From contig NZ_AP024651.1 in the NCBI RefSeq assembly GCF_019977295.1, forward strand, positions 1,302,001-1,366,000: a DNA stretch of 64,000 nucleotides, in the 5' to 3' direction. Under the pieces are notes generated by a model that saw nothing but the letters and a program-made list of their open reading frames with translations, was not told the DNA's origin and did no database searches. The position numbers were made by a program, and so were the translations under genes. This DNA is from Arthrobacter sp. StoSoilB20. GTDB taxonomy: Bacteria > Actinomycetota > Actinomycetes > Actinomycetales > Micrococcaceae. Of this stretch, positions 18,445 to 28,018 are shown piece by piece (the first letter of the stretch is position 1; each line of letters starts with the position of its first letter).

Positions 18445-20508
18445 ATGGCAAGGAAGAAATCGTCGAGAAATCGTCTTAGGGTGCTGGTCGCTTACGTAGT
18501 CGCTTTGGTTGGCGCATCAACCCTCGGGGTCGCGGGGGAGCCTGCTGCCCAGGCTTCTGCGAGCCAACACTTGGACCCCACTTTCGGGAAATCCGGCATT
18601 TACGTTAACGACTTTGGCGGGGCGAATGGACCGGGTGCGCTGGCAACCGGCGTCGATGCCAAAAATCGGACGCTGATCTTGGGGATTGTTGCGACGCAGG
18701 AAGCAAGCCGGACGATAGTCGTTCGGCTTCTGCCTTCCGGCCAAGCCGATCCAGCATTTGGCAAGGCTGGCGTCGTTGACGTGACCTTCCTCCATGCCGT
18801 GAAAGACCTGGAGGTCAGGCCTGATGGGCGAGTGCTGCTTCTAGGAGCAATATCCCGGAACGGGGTCCATGGTATTCCCGCCGTTGGGCAACTCAATATT
18901 GATGGGAAGCCAGACCTGGCGTTCGGAGTTTCGGGAGTGGCCACTCTGCCGACGAATGGTCCGGGACTGCCGAATGAAGTCCAGTTTGATGCTTTCGAAT
19001 TGGCCACGGACGGCTCGATTCTGATAGCAGGGTCACCGGGAAACGTGGCAGTCGGGGTTTGGCGCTTTTCTTCAACTGGACGATTGGCTGCAACCTTTGA
19101 CGCAGTGAACTTGCCGGAGGGCGCCGTCTTCTGGGCAGCTGAAGACATCGACGTTGACAAGAAGGGTTTTATCATCGTCGCGGGTGGCGGCGGTCGCATT
19201 GTTCAGGGGCAACAGAACAGCCAACAGTATGGCAGCATCTTTCAGTTCACTGCAGAGGGACAACCCGACACGCGAATGGCAGGGTCTGGAGTCATCCACC
19301 GTCTCAATAGTCCGCAAGTTCAGGCGGTGGCGAGCTTTCAGGACGGAACTCTCATTGCAACTTCGTACCCGACTTTGGTGGCCTACACTTCCAGAGGTGC
19401 TCCACTTGATGCGCTAACGGTTCCGGACATGAACATATCGGATTTGGAAGTCGACAACAACAATCGGGTGATAGTCGCCGGGTGGGGAACATACGACCGA
19501 CGCGACAAATTTGCGTTGTGGAGGATGAATGCCGATCGCACCGTTGATAAGTCCATTGGAATTAGCGGCCTGGTAGCCACCGACTTCGCCGCAGGTAGCG
19601 CTTACATGATGGACTCTGCGGCCTTGAACGATGGCCGAGTGGTGGCTGCTGGGTTCATAAACGCGCCGGCAACGAGCGCGAGGCCCTTAGGGGTCGGTAG
19701 CTTCGCACTTGCCCGCTACGATTTCGATGCTCAATCGGGGCCCGATCCCGCGGTCAAGTTGGATTTCAATGGCGATGGTGACGCCGACGTCATTGCTAGG
19801 GACACCACGGGAACGCTGTGGCTGTATCCGGGCAATGGCCAAGGAGGATGGCTGCCGAGACTCCAAATAGGTTCTGGGTGGAACTCCATGTCAGCCATTA
19901 CAAGTGGTGGCGATTTCAACGGCGATCAAAGTACTGATGTCATGGCCCGTGATATTTCAGGCGGCCTCTGGTTGTATCCCGGAAATGGTCGAGGTGGTTG
20001 GTTGCCCCGAACACAAATTGGCTCTGGATGGAACGCGATGTCCGTCATCCAAGGCGTCAAAGACTTCAACGGTGACGGCATGTCCGATGTGCTTGCCAGA
20101 GACAATGCGGGTGCGCTTTGGCTATACCCTGGAAACGGCAAAGCCGGTTGGTTTGCTCGCACTCAAGTTGGAACCGGATGGGGTGGGATGAGTTTAATCA
20201 CCAGCCCAGGTGATCTGAATGGTGATAACGCAGCCGACGTTCTTGCCCGAGATCCGGCCGGTTCGTTGTGGTTATACCCGGGAAACGGAACCGGGGGATG
20301 GCAAGCCCCTTTCCAGATAGGAACGGGCTGGAATGTAATGACTACCCTTGCCTCTTCGGGTGATTTCGATGGAGATGGGAACGTGGACATCGTGGCGCGA
20401 GACTCGTCTGGTAACCTCTGGATTTACCCCAGAGGCGAACGCGGTCATTGGATACTGCCACGAAAACAAGTCGGCGTCGGCTGGAACATCATGACGGCAG
20501 TGCTCTAA
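18445..20508 (+). CDS. Secreted protein with delta-60 repeats and FG-GAP-like propeller
   Basis: 687 residues with a signal peptide (twin Arg/Lys start, hydrophobic LVAYVVALVGAST, cleavage near AQA-SA around residue 37). Residues about 40-430 contain delta-60/DUF5122-type repeats (LDPTFGKSGIYVNDFGG, later ADPAFGKAGVVDV and PDLAFGVSGVATL), which form a beta-propeller. Residues 441-687 are five 50-residue repeats of the form DFNGDG.ADV.ARD..G.LWLYPGNG..GW....Q.G.GWN.M, with Asp/Asn loops suited to calcium as in FG-GAP/VCBS repeats. An almost identical C-terminal block ends the protein at 44637-46532. There is no sortase motif, so it is probably released or bound to the cell surface non-covalently. 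Its function is unknown; adhesion or glycan binding is a guess. Confidence 0.8.
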   Translation: MARKKSSRNRLRVLVAYVVALVGASTLGVAGEPAAQASASQHLDPTFGKSGIYVNDFGGANGPGALATGVDAKNRTLILGIVATQEASRTIVVRLLPSGQADPAFGKAGVVDVTFLHAVKDLEVRPDGRVLLLGAISRNGVHGIPAVGQLNIDGKPDLAFGVSGVATLPTNGPGLPNEVQFDAFELATDGSILIAGSPGNVAVGVWRFSSTGRLAATFDAVNLPEGAVFWAAEDIDVDKKGFIIVAGGGGRIVQGQQNSQQYGSIFQFTAEGQPDTRMAGSGVIHRLNSPQVQAVASFQDGTLIATSYPTLVAYTSRGAPLDALTVPDMNISDLEVDNNNRVIVAGWGTYDRRDKFALWRMNADRTVDKSIGISGLVATDFAAGSAYMMDSAALNDGRVVAAGFINAPATSARPLGVGSFALARYDFDAQSGPDPAVKLDFNGDGDADVIARDTTGTLWLYPGNGQGGWLPRLQIGSGWNSMSAITSGGDFNGDQSTDVMARDISGGLWLYPGNGRGGWLPRTQIGSGWNAMSVIQGVKDFNGDGMSDVLARDNAGALWLYPGNGKAGWFARTQVGTGWGGMSLITSPGDLNGDNAADVLARDPAGSLWLYPGNGTGGWQAPFQIGTGWNVMTTLASSGDFDGDGNVDIVARDSSGNLWIYPRGERGHWILPRKQVGVGWNIMTAVL

Positions 20509-20517
20509 CTGACCCTG

Positions 20518-21470
20518 CTATGCGTATCGGCAGGTACGCGGCAAATGTGTGCGTCGATTGCCTTTCCCGACTGTTGCGCGAAGATCGCCCCAAATGCCGT
20601 GGGGGGGGTCGGCGAGGTCGTCGCTGAAGGTGATGTCGCCGTCGTCGATGGTTTCCAGATGACCATGTAGGTGCATGCCGCGACAGCCGAGTTCGCGGAG
20701 GTGAATGGCGTGGCCACCGTCGGTACCCGAGAGCAGGGGGTTCGGCGCGAAACGGGCGGCGGGGGAGGGGAGTGCTTCGCGGGTGAGGGCGTTGACGCCG
20801 AACTCGGGACCGTGCTTGCCGGTTTCGAGCATCCAGTAGATGAGGTCCTGGCCGCGGTATCTCCGGGGCGCCTCGGGGACGATTGAGACGGAGAGGTGGA
20901 CTTCGCGGCCGGCGGCGTGGAGCTCCTCGGCGATCTGTCCGCCTGACTGACCGGTGCCGACTATCAGCACGGCGCCCTCCGGCAGTTGCTCAGGGTTGCG
21001 GTAATCATGAGTGTGGAGTTGTGTCACGCCGGCGGGGAGCATGGCGGACAGGGCGGGGATCTTGGGGACTTGGTATGCGCCCGTCGCGAGGACCACGTTC
21101 TTGGCCCGCAGGTTCCCGAGCGATGTCCCAAGATTGAAGGCGCCGTCCGACGCAGGGGATAGCCGGGTCACCTCCACGCCCGTGTGGACCGGAGCGGCAA
21201 TAAGCTCTGCGTAGCGCCTGAAGAGGTTGACGACAGCATGCGTGAGATGAACGCGTCCCGGTCGTCGCCGTCGTACGGCATGCCGGGGAGTTCCAGCGCA
21301 AGGTTGGGGGTATTCATGTAGAAGCTGTCCCAGCGGTCCTGGAAGGCGCCGCCCGGGGAATCGCGACGTTCCAGGAGCTGATGCTCGACGCCGAATTACG
21401 TGAGCCAGTAGCTCGTCGTGAGGCCGGCTTGGCCTGCGCCGATGATGACCGTATCCAGGGTCGGTCCCAT
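20518..21470 (-). pseudogene. Broken FAD-dependent oxidoreductase (CzcO/flavin monooxygenase-like)
   Basis: The natural start is the ATG at 21470, giving MGPTLDTVIIGAGQAGLTTS, an FAD-binding GxGxxG motif. An in-frame stop (TAA, 21398-21396) follows after 24 codons. The same frame then continues family-like sequence (RRDSPGGAFQDRWDSFYMNT, LALELPGMPYDGDDRDAFI) until a frameshift near 21236-21252, after which another frame carries VVNLFRRYAELIAAPVHTGV, ATGAYQVPKIP and the NADP-binding VLIVGTGQSGGQIAEEL. The frame closes at 20518, earlier than the family's usual C-terminus. One nonsense codon, one frameshift and a lost tail make a functional protein very unlikely. Intact relatives are soluble NADPH-dependent flavin monooxygenases. 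Confidence 0.85.
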
Positions 21471-21642
21471 GGGGTGAACTGTACGCTTCGGAGACCTGTA
21501 AGGGGATGGACGAAGACGGATTTCTACTGGCTGAGCACCTGAAACGGCTGCCGCTGGAACGTCCCCGATGCGAGGTAGCAGGATGCCGCGTGTGTCCAAA
21601 AGACATAGGCTTTCGGAACGTATCTAGGGGGATGATTCGCAC

Positions 21643-21849
21643 ATGTCGACTACAAAATTGATTCGGCTTCTCGACATCACAACGTGGGTGGTGATCGCGG
21701 TTAGCCTGTTTCTGCTCGTCAGCGGCCTATTGGACAACGTCTGGGCGACGGCGTGCCTTATAGCGACTGCCGCTCCGTCAATTGCCAGTTGGGTGATCAA
21801 AGACAGGCTCACTGCCACGACCAACGGTGACGAAACGCAGCAGCGATAA
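21643..21849 (+). CDS. Small membrane protein, 68 aa
   Basis: The ATG at 21643 opens a 68-residue frame with two likely membrane helices (TTWVVIAVSLFLLVSGLL and ACLIATAAPSIASWVI), a short cytoplasmic start and a polar tail. A GGGGG run lies about 12 bases upstream, a loose ribosome site. It stands alone between the oxidoreductase pseudogene and the toxin gene. I recognise no family; it resembles many small actinobacterial membrane proteins of unknown role. Confidence 0.5.
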   Translation: MSTTKLIRLLDITTWVVIAVSLFLLVSGLLDNVWATACLIATAAPSIASWVIKDRLTATTNGDETQQR

Positions 21850-21929
21850 AAAGGCGATCTGAAAAGTCAGGCCCGAGGTATAGCAGCGCTGGGCATTCCG
21901 GACATCGGGGCTGCGGCTGTCAGTGCGGC

Positions 21930-22460
21930 TCAGTTATCCAGAAGGTACTTTCGAGCAGTCGCAACCTTCATATACAGGCGGAGATCATCTCCGCCCGTGG
22001 ATTTGAAGCCGTGGCGGGTGTACCAGCCAATCAGTCCAGGATTGTCAGCGTCGACCACGATGACCTGCCCGCCTCCTAGTGAAGCGGCCTCAACGATCGT
22101 TTCCAATCCAACTCTGAGGAGTTGCCAGCCCCATCGCTTTTCAGAATCCCCGCGAAGAGAACGGTCAAGGGCAAGCTTTGCCAGTAGCCAAGCGGGTGTG
22201 CTCCGCAGCAGATTCCGCTGGAGGGGCTTGGGCATATCGTCCCGGACCACCTGCGTCGGACAAATGGCAAAGTATCCAACAACCTTTTGCTCGGTGGATA
22301 TCTGGCTCTCAATGAAGAGGTAGACCATGCTGGCACCAGATTCCACTGATTTCGCGGCGTGCTCTGTGAGCCACAGGTTGTAGCTCTCCTCGCCACAGTC
22401 GAAGGCCCCCAGATCCATTCCGGGGGCCAACCTTACTATTGAATAACTGGGCTGGGTCAT
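21930..22460 (-). CDS. GNAT-family toxin (TacT/AtaT-like acetyltransferase)
   Basis: 176 residues. The fold and motifs fit GNAT toxins that acetylate the amino group of charged tRNAs: FDCGEESYNLWLTEHA near the start, ALDRSLRGDSEKRWGWQLLR carrying the acetyl-CoA loop, and WYTRHGFKS near residue 153 with the family's conserved tyrosine and Y...GF pattern. The start codon overlaps the antitoxin stop by four bases (ATGA, 22457-22460), the usual order of DUF1778-GNAT pairs with the antitoxin first. In such modules the RHH protein both neutralises the toxin and represses the operon. The gene lies just downstream of the Wadjet operon on the same strand. Confidence 0.9.
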   Translation of the reverse strand: MTQPSYSIVRLAPGMDLGAFDCGEESYNLWLTEHAAKSVESGASMVYLFIESQISTEQKVVGYFAICPTQVVRDDMPKPLQRNLLRSTPAWLLAKLALDRSLRGDSEKRWGWQLLRVGLETIVEAASLGGGQVIVVDADNPGLIGWYTRHGFKSTGGDDLRLYMKVATARKYLLDN

Positions 22461-22726
22461 CGACGAATAAGCCGTGGAAGCTTGGACAGCGTCTCCAGTT
22501 CGGGCGACTCGTCGGCCACGTCGAGAGAAGCCATCATAGCGTCGAAAATCTCCGGGGCCATGAGGGTGGTGTCCGCGCGTGCAACTACTCGTTCCGCGGC
22601 CTGCCTGGCAGCATCAGTGACAAACGCCGTCTTGGAAACGTGCAGTAACTCCGCCGCCTCTGAGATCAACTGGTCGGTGGTCTCGTCGGTGCGTAGTTCC
22701 AGTCGTCGGGTCTTGGTCATCGACAT
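22457..22726 (-). CDS. DUF1778-type RHH antitoxin
   Basis: 89 residues from an ATG at 22726 preceded by a strong GAGG-type ribosome site. Residues 5-50 form a ribbon-helix-helix (RRLELRTDETTDQLISEAAE, then KTAFVTDAARQAAERV), as in TacA/AtaR antitoxins. The C-terminal tail (residues 55-89) would wrap the acetyltransferase encoded immediately downstream with a 4-base overlap. It should bind its own promoter; the twin TGTACGG motifs at 22749-22766 are the likely operator. Confidence 0.9.
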   Translation of the reverse strand: MSMTKTRRLELRTDETTDQLISEAAELLHVSKTAFVTDAARQAAERVVARADTTLMAPEIFDAMMASLDVADESPELETLSKLPRLIRR

Positions 22727-22748
22727 GGTCTCTACCTCCTCATTCGAG

Positions 22749-22766
22749 TGTACGGTATTTGTACGG
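22749..22766. promoter_or_regulatory. Toxin-antitoxin operator candidate
   Basis: TGTACGG occurs at 22749-22755 and again at 22760-22766, eleven bases (about one helical turn) apart, directly upstream of the antitoxin gene on the minus strand. This is the spacing expected for two RHH dimers on one DNA face. The site lies between the antitoxin start and the end of jetD. Confidence 0.5.
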
Positions 22767-22768
22767 CA

Positions 22769-24028
22769 TTAGGCAGGGGGTCTATGTCGCAAGTGATCCG
22801 ACGCCCACTCCCACCCAATCAACTCCTGCTCCAGCCGTACCCGATCCCCATATGAGCCCGACTGCAGGCCCTCGTAAACCCCCGTCTCCTCAACAGTGAG
22901 CCGGCCCAGCGCAGCCCGCGAAGGCGAAGTCTCCTCGCCCCACATCTCACGATGTGCCAGCAGAGTCGCTTCGTCCATCAGCACGCTCGTTACCTGCGGA
23001 TGGACTGCCCGGAGCTGATCCAGGATGCCAAAACCGTGGGTGTCCAGATCGCCCCAGTACAGCACCTCGCAGTCCCGCAACCAAGCGGCGTCCCGCAGTG
23101 CGGAGAAGCCGTAGCCCTTGCCAAAGATCGCCATGGCACCGGCACGCTCGGGGAGAGCGAGGAAGTTCACGAGGTTTTCGGTGATGATCACCGTCGTCAC
23201 AGGGAGCCGAAGAGACTGAAAGGCAGACGCCGTCACCGTCACGTCCCGGGCATCACCGAGCAATGGAATTGAGGGGTCCAGCATTCGGAAGCGCAGCTGC
23301 TCCGGCGGATGAAGGAATCCGTGACGTGAAGCGAAACGCGCTGCCGGTGTCCGGGCAGCCGGAGCACCAAGTAAACCCTCATCGGTATCCGTGGCGATCG
23401 GCAAATCTGCTGGATCATCCAGCGGCGCAGAAGCCTGCGATCCCACCAGCACAGCCACCATTTCATCGATAGTCCTGCGGTGAGTTTCGATGAACTTTGT
23501 ATGCACCCCAGGAAGGCTCAACTGCCGGACAAAAACACCAGGAGAAGGATGTTCCCGGAGCCACGAGGCGACACGCGCAGCCGTCAGCGCGGCTTCCCCC
23601 AGATCGAGGAGCGGCTTTGGCCGCCGAGCAGCCCACCTCCGCAACAAAGGGTCCAAGCCAGCCAGCGAATCAGCCAAGGACAGGAATCGAGCCAACTCCC
23701 GTGATCTGCCAACAAAGGCTGCTTCATCCGCGGCTGATGCAAACACAGCCACAGCGGGAAGCTGGTTAGACCCGATAGTGGTGCGGCCGACGTCGACCGT
23801 TTCGAGGCTGTAAGGCCCAGCGGCGGTGAACAGAGCCGCAGCCCATTCGCGTGCGGCCGCGTAATCGTCTCGAAGCTCCGTGGCGGAAGGCCGCTTCAAG
23901 GCCCGGCGCCGTGGATACACACCCGAGGGCTCCAAGGCCTCTCGCATGAGTTGGCCACGGTCCCACGCCGTCAGGGAGAGCGAACGAAGCGCAGCGAGCG
24001 AGGTCCACCGGGAAGTCTTAGACGGCAC
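22769..24028 (-). CDS. jetD: Wadjet JetD (DUF3322/DUF2220 nuclease)
   Basis: 419 residues from a GTG at 24028, overlapping the jetC end by 11 bases. The N-terminal arm (DUF3322) leads into a C-terminal Toprim-like DUF2220 domain with ITENLVNFLALP, then the metal-site strand VLYWGDLDTHGFGILDQLR near residue 325. In Wadjet, JetD is the topoisomerase-VI-related nuclease that cuts small circular DNA once the JetABC motor has reeled it in. Acidic residues (the D-x-D of the WGDLD strand) appear intact. It is the last gene of the operon. The toxin-antitoxin pair begins only 43 bases downstream. Confidence 0.93.
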   Translation of the reverse strand: MPSKTSRWTSLAALRSLSLTAWDRGQLMREALEPSGVYPRRRALKRPSATELRDDYAAAREWAAALFTAAGPYSLETVDVGRTTIGSNQLPAVAVFASAADEAAFVGRSRELARFLSLADSLAGLDPLLRRWAARRPKPLLDLGEAALTAARVASWLREHPSPGVFVRQLSLPGVHTKFIETHRRTIDEMVAVLVGSQASAPLDDPADLPIATDTDEGLLGAPAARTPAARFASRHGFLHPPEQLRFRMLDPSIPLLGDARDVTVTASAFQSLRLPVTTVIITENLVNFLALPERAGAMAIFGKGYGFSALRDAAWLRDCEVLYWGDLDTHGFGILDQLRAVHPQVTSVLMDEATLLAHREMWGEETSPSRAALGRLTVEETGVYEGLQSGSYGDRVRLEQELIGWEWASDHLRHRPPA

Positions 24029-27000
24029 GCTTCTCCCGTTCCTCTCGGTATTCGGTGATGGTCATGTTGCGCAGCTGGGAATCGTTACCGTTCGTATTCG
24101 CAACGAAGCCCACGTGCGCCACAAACGGCTCGATCACGTTGATCTTCTGCAGCGGGGTGACGATCAGGAGCTGGAGTTTCATCCGCTGGAACAATTCCAT
24201 GCCGTAACGGGCAGACTCGTCGGAGCCTCGACCGAAGGCTTCGTCGATCACCACAAAGCGGAAGCTCCTGCCTTTTCCGGGGCCGGTGCTTCGTGCGGAT
24301 CCTTTGCTGGAAGCCAACCCGAACTGGAAGGCCAAGGCGGCCGCCAGGATGGTGTACGCAAGCTTCTCTTTTTGGCCACCCGATTTACCTCCGGAGTCCG
24401 TGAAATGCTCAAACTCCTCACCGGTTTCTGTCCATTTCTCAGACGCCGAGAAAGTAAACCAGTTTCGGACATCGGTCACTTTGGCAGTCCAGCGCTCGTC
24501 CAGGGTGGAGAAGCCTTCTCGACCCCGGAACCGCTCAATCAGCCGCTCCACCTGCAGATACTTCTGCTCCGAGTACTGATCGTCGTCACCAATGGTTCCC
24601 TCAGAGCAGGCCCTTAGATCGATGCCGAACTGCCGGACATCCAGGTCAGTCGAGTTCTGGTGTTCCAGCTGGATGTGTCTGCCAGGGTTGTATTCGATAT
24701 CAGCCAGGGACAGGTTGATCTTGCCGATCCTGTTCACGATGTCCTGCCGCCTGCTATCCAGGAAGGCGTTGAACGCCACTACCTCATGAATGGTGTTCTG
24801 CGTCAGTGAATCCTTGAATCGTGCCTCGAACCGGGGCAAGTCATCACGCTCAAGCTGTTCCAAGAGCCCGAGGTATTCATCGGCAGCCTCAAGGGTCGCA
24901 TCTACTTCTGTGGTCTCGTTGGGGTATTTGTTGCGGAAGTCTGCCATCAGCCGCACCGTTGATGCCGCGGCCGTCGCGATCTTCTTGGTGAGCGCGTCAA
25001 TTCTGGTGGTCAGCCCCGAACGAACCGAGCTCTCGGTGGACACGGTGTTCCGGTAGGTGAGCGCCCTGTCCCCGAGGGTCTCGGTAGTGAGCCGTTCGAC
25101 GGCGGCCAGCACATCGCCGTCGTTGGTTAGCGGCTGTCCTTGAAGAGTCAGGCGACATTCCACGATTGCCGCTGCAATATCACGGGCGTCCTTATCGTTT
25201 GCCCCGATTCGTTCACGAATCTTGTCGGACCGTTCCTGAAGCTTCCCGATACGGTCCTCGATTTCGGTTTTCTTGGCGGTGAGCTGCTGGAGCACGCTGC
25301 TGGCTAGTTGAAGCTGACGCTTTTCATCCACCAGGTCCTGGACCCTGCGGGCAGTCAGTTGCCAGCTGATCTCCGAAAACTCCGTGACGGACCCGACGTT
25401 GCCCAGCAGTTTGATCATCCGCCCTGAGTCACCCAGGGACGCGTCCACCTTGGCAAGCTGGGCACGAACACTGCGGTACTTGCCATCAACATCATCCCGT
25501 TCGGCACGAATCCGCACGATCTTGTCATGGTTGTCCCACCCCAGAACAAAATTGCGACGATCCATCAGCCCCGCGCGGTCATCCTTCTCATGCCGTCCAC
25601 GGGCGCCCTTCAACTGGCCATTGATGGTCAGGGCTTTTGGCAGCCGACGGAAGTCCTCCATGCTCTCGCAGCACACGTAATCGAACCTGGTGTTCAGTTC
25701 ATCCAGGATGAAATCGCGGAACGGCGTACCCTGCTTGATGGCGATCTTCGCGCCAAGCGTCCCCACCGCAGGCATCCGTTGCGGATAGGAATCGCCAACC
25801 CGGCGGTACACCAGTTTGCCCTTGAGGTCATTCCCATCCACCCACGAGCTCACGGCAGCATAATGTTCAGCGGATACCAACAGCTGTAACGCAAAGCTCC
25901 GGAGCGTTCGTTCGGCAGCGCCCTGCCACTCAGCTTCGCTATCGCGGACACGCAGGAGCTCGGCAGCGTAGGGCAGTGCCGCCTCAGCAATCCCTGTGCC
26001 TTCGCAAATACGGCGACGAAGCTCCAACTGCTGACGGCCCAGCAAGGTCTGGCGCGAACCAAGGCTCGTCAATTCAGCGTCCAGGTCCTCCCGCCGAGAG
26101 TCCAGCGCAAGGACCTCCGAATGGAGGGCCGTACGCCGATCCTGCAACTCGGCCGTGGTAGCAGCCAGGTCCTGCTCCACCTGCTCCAATTGCTGACGGT
26201 TCGCCTCAAACAGCACCCGGTCATTGGGCGTGACCAGCCCAAGCTCGACGACGGCACTCGCGTACTGCTCGAATCGTTTTCGTTGCGTCTGGGACAACTC
26301 TTCAAGCTGTGCCACCTCAGCGTCGATAGCAGCAAGACGGCCACCGCCACTTGTCCGGATGTCCTCTTGAACGATCGAGAGGTCATGCCGAAGCCGGGCG
26401 ATGTCCGAGGCGACGTGGGTGCTGTCTTCGCGGAGCTTTTGCGCTGTTCGGTCCAGCTCGCCCTGATGCTCCAGGCTCAGGATCAATTGCTGATCGGTGA
26501 ACCACGAATGCAGCTGATCGCGCTGCTGGCGGGCAAGTTCTTCTTCGGTGCTGAGCTTGAGGTGACTGGCCGCCCCGGCACAGATCGGCCGCAACAGGTC
26601 GATCTGATCCTTGGCCCGAACCACGGCTTCGTGCGCCTTCTTGAGGTCATCAAAGTGGCCGATCAGCTTGCTGATCCTCGCCTCAACATCATCGTCCTCC
26701 AGCATGTTGGTCCGGACGAAGTGGGTGATGTTCTCCACCTGCTTCATGGAGACGGTCCTATGGAACAACTCCATGGCCTGATTGCCGCTGATGCCAAAGT
26801 TTCGCTTGAAAGCCGCCGCGTATGGATCGAAGGTGTCTTCCACCTTGACGCCGTTGGCCTTCAGTCTCTTCTTCAGCTTTGCGGGATCCTGCCCGAAGTT
26901 GGAAAAATCCTCCGCAATGGACTGCTCTCCTTCCGCCAGGGAATAGAAGCGCGTGGGTGTGCCCGCTTCCTGCATGGTCCACAATGTGACGCCCAAGGTG

Positions 27001-27428
27001 ATGGTCTTCTCCAGCACGGCGTTGTGGAAGATGCCGAGAACTACTGTGAGGGTGCCGGGCGCCCGGAGCGCGACGGGTTTGGAGTACTCGCCGCCTGTGC
27101 TGCGGGTGCTCTTGTGATAGCCGCGAACATAGGACATCAGCGTCCGTTCGCGCTTCTGCGCACCAGCGGCTTTGTTGTAGTCGATCCGGTTGGCCGGCAA
27201 AAGCAGCGTGGTGATCGCGTCCACCACAGTGGACTTCCCGGAGCCAATATCTCCGGTCAGCAGGCTGTTGGCACTGTCCAAACGGAACGTCCGCACTCCG
27301 TCATGGAAAGTGCCCCAGTTGAGCAGCTCCAAACGCTGGAGCCGAAACCCGGGCGGCAGGACGTCGTCGTGCTCCTTATCCGGTGTCTCCTCGATGCTGA
27401 ACAGCGTGTCCTGAACGTCGGTGGTCAT
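24018..27428 (-). CDS. jetC: Wadjet JetC (SMC/MukB-like ATPase)
   Basis: 1136 residues from an ATG at 27428, where ATGA overlaps the jetB stop. Walker A is TGDIGSGKSTVVDAIT near residue 64. Long coiled coils occupy about 280-930 (for example around LEELSQTQRKRFEQYASAV and RIGKLQERSDKIRERIG). The ABC signature region SGGKSGGQKEKLAYTILAAA is near 1012 and Walker B FVVIDEAFGRGSDE near 1060. This is the SMC-type motor that extrudes DNA loops in the JetABC complex, the counterpart of MukB. Length and motif order match type I Wadjet JetC. Confidence 0.95.
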   Translation of the reverse strand: MTTDVQDTLFSIEETPDKEHDDVLPPGFRLQRLELLNWGTFHDGVRTFRLDSANSLLTGDIGSGKSTVVDAITTLLLPANRIDYNKAAGAQKRERTLMSYVRGYHKSTRSTGGEYSKPVALRAPGTLTVVLGIFHNAVLEKTITLGVTLWTMQEAGTPTRFYSLAEGEQSIAEDFSNFGQDPAKLKKRLKANGVKVEDTFDPYAAAFKRNFGISGNQAMELFHRTVSMKQVENITHFVRTNMLEDDDVEARISKLIGHFDDLKKAHEAVVRAKDQIDLLRPICAGAASHLKLSTEEELARQQRDQLHSWFTDQQLILSLEHQGELDRTAQKLREDSTHVASDIARLRHDLSIVQEDIRTSGGGRLAAIDAEVAQLEELSQTQRKRFEQYASAVVELGLVTPNDRVLFEANRQQLEQVEQDLAATTAELQDRRTALHSEVLALDSRREDLDAELTSLGSRQTLLGRQQLELRRRICEGTGIAEAALPYAAELLRVRDSEAEWQGAAERTLRSFALQLLVSAEHYAAVSSWVDGNDLKGKLVYRRVGDSYPQRMPAVGTLGAKIAIKQGTPFRDFILDELNTRFDYVCCESMEDFRRLPKALTINGQLKGARGRHEKDDRAGLMDRRNFVLGWDNHDKIVRIRAERDDVDGKYRSVRAQLAKVDASLGDSGRMIKLLGNVGSVTEFSEISWQLTARRVQDLVDEKRQLQLASSVLQQLTAKKTEIEDRIGKLQERSDKIRERIGANDKDARDIAAAIVECRLTLQGQPLTNDGDVLAAVERLTTETLGDRALTYRNTVSTESSVRSGLTTRIDALTKKIATAAASTVRLMADFRNKYPNETTEVDATLEAADEYLGLLEQLERDDLPRFEARFKDSLTQNTIHEVVAFNAFLDSRRQDIVNRIGKINLSLADIEYNPGRHIQLEHQNSTDLDVRQFGIDLRACSEGTIGDDDQYSEQKYLQVERLIERFRGREGFSTLDERWTAKVTDVRNWFTFSASEKWTETGEEFEHFTDSGGKSGGQKEKLAYTILAAALAFQFGLASSKGSARSTGPGKGRSFRFVVIDEAFGRGSDESARYGMELFQRMKLQLLIVTPLQKINVIEPFVAHVGFVANTNGNDSQLRNMTITEYREEREKRAV

Positions 27429-28018
27429 GATTTGTTGCCTCCGGTGAGTGAGTCGCGGTAGTCCGCCAGCCGCGCGTCGAACTCTTCCAACCACTGGGCG
27501 TCGACGTAGGCCTTGACGATGCGCATGACCTCGTAGGCTTCGGTCTGGCCTTTGAGCCTCCGCAGGAAGCCGAGCTCCAACACCTTTTTGATGTTGGTTC
27601 CCAGCCGGTCCCGGAGCCGGGCTTCATTGCTGGACTCGGGCAGGAAAACGGACACCATGTCCTTGATTTCCATCTCTGTCATGATGAGCCGGAGTTCACT
27701 GCTGTTGGTGTCGAACTCCAGCATCCGCTTTCGGAGCAGGACCAGCATCAGGCTGACATCGAACGTGAGTTGCCGGCGTGGGATGAGCCGGGGGAGGACA
27801 CCTTCGGGATCCTCACGTGACTTGAGGAACGCGTAGCCTTCCGACTCATCGACGATCAAGTTGAGGCCAAGAACCGCCACATAGTCCCTCACCTGGGACG
27901 TCAACGTGATCAGGGATTGCCACATCTTCTGGTCAGCCTCTGCGTACATCACACCTTTGAACAGCCGCGTCACTACGGCGGGCAGCTCGTCGGGTGTGCT
28001 TGCTGGTTCAGTGCTCAT
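27425..28018 (-). CDS. jetB: Wadjet JetB (DUF4194, MukE-like)
   Basis: 197 residues from an ATG at 28018 that overlaps the jetA stop (ATGA, 28015-28018). The sequence fits DUF4194, the small KITE/MukE-like winged-helix subunit: LPAVVTRLFKGVMYAEADQK, RRQLTFDVSLMLVLLRKRML, then EMEIKDMVSVFLPES and KKVLELGFLRRLKGQTEAYE. It dimerises and binds the JetA kleisin. Both ends of the gene are coupled by 4-base overlaps to its neighbours. Confidence 0.92.
   Translation of the reverse strand: MSTEPASTPDELPAVVTRLFKGVMYAEADQKMWQSLITLTSQVRDYVAVLGLNLIVDESEGYAFLKSREDPEGVLPRLIPRRQLTFDVSLMLVLLRKRMLEFDTNSSELRLIMTEMEIKDMVSVFLPESSNEARLRDRLGTNIKKVLELGFLRRLKGQTEAYEVMRIVKAYVDAQWLEEFDARLADYRDSLTGGNKS

Noticed and set aside
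20518..21642. Intact 374-residue oxidoreductase gene starting at 21642
   Set aside because: Its first 130 residues are out-of-frame Arg/Ser/Pro-rich sequence; the true FAD-binding start is in another frame and ends at a stop.
26121..27461. 446-codon plus-strand frame antisense to jetC
   Set aside because: jetC has clear motifs; the antisense frame lacks any.
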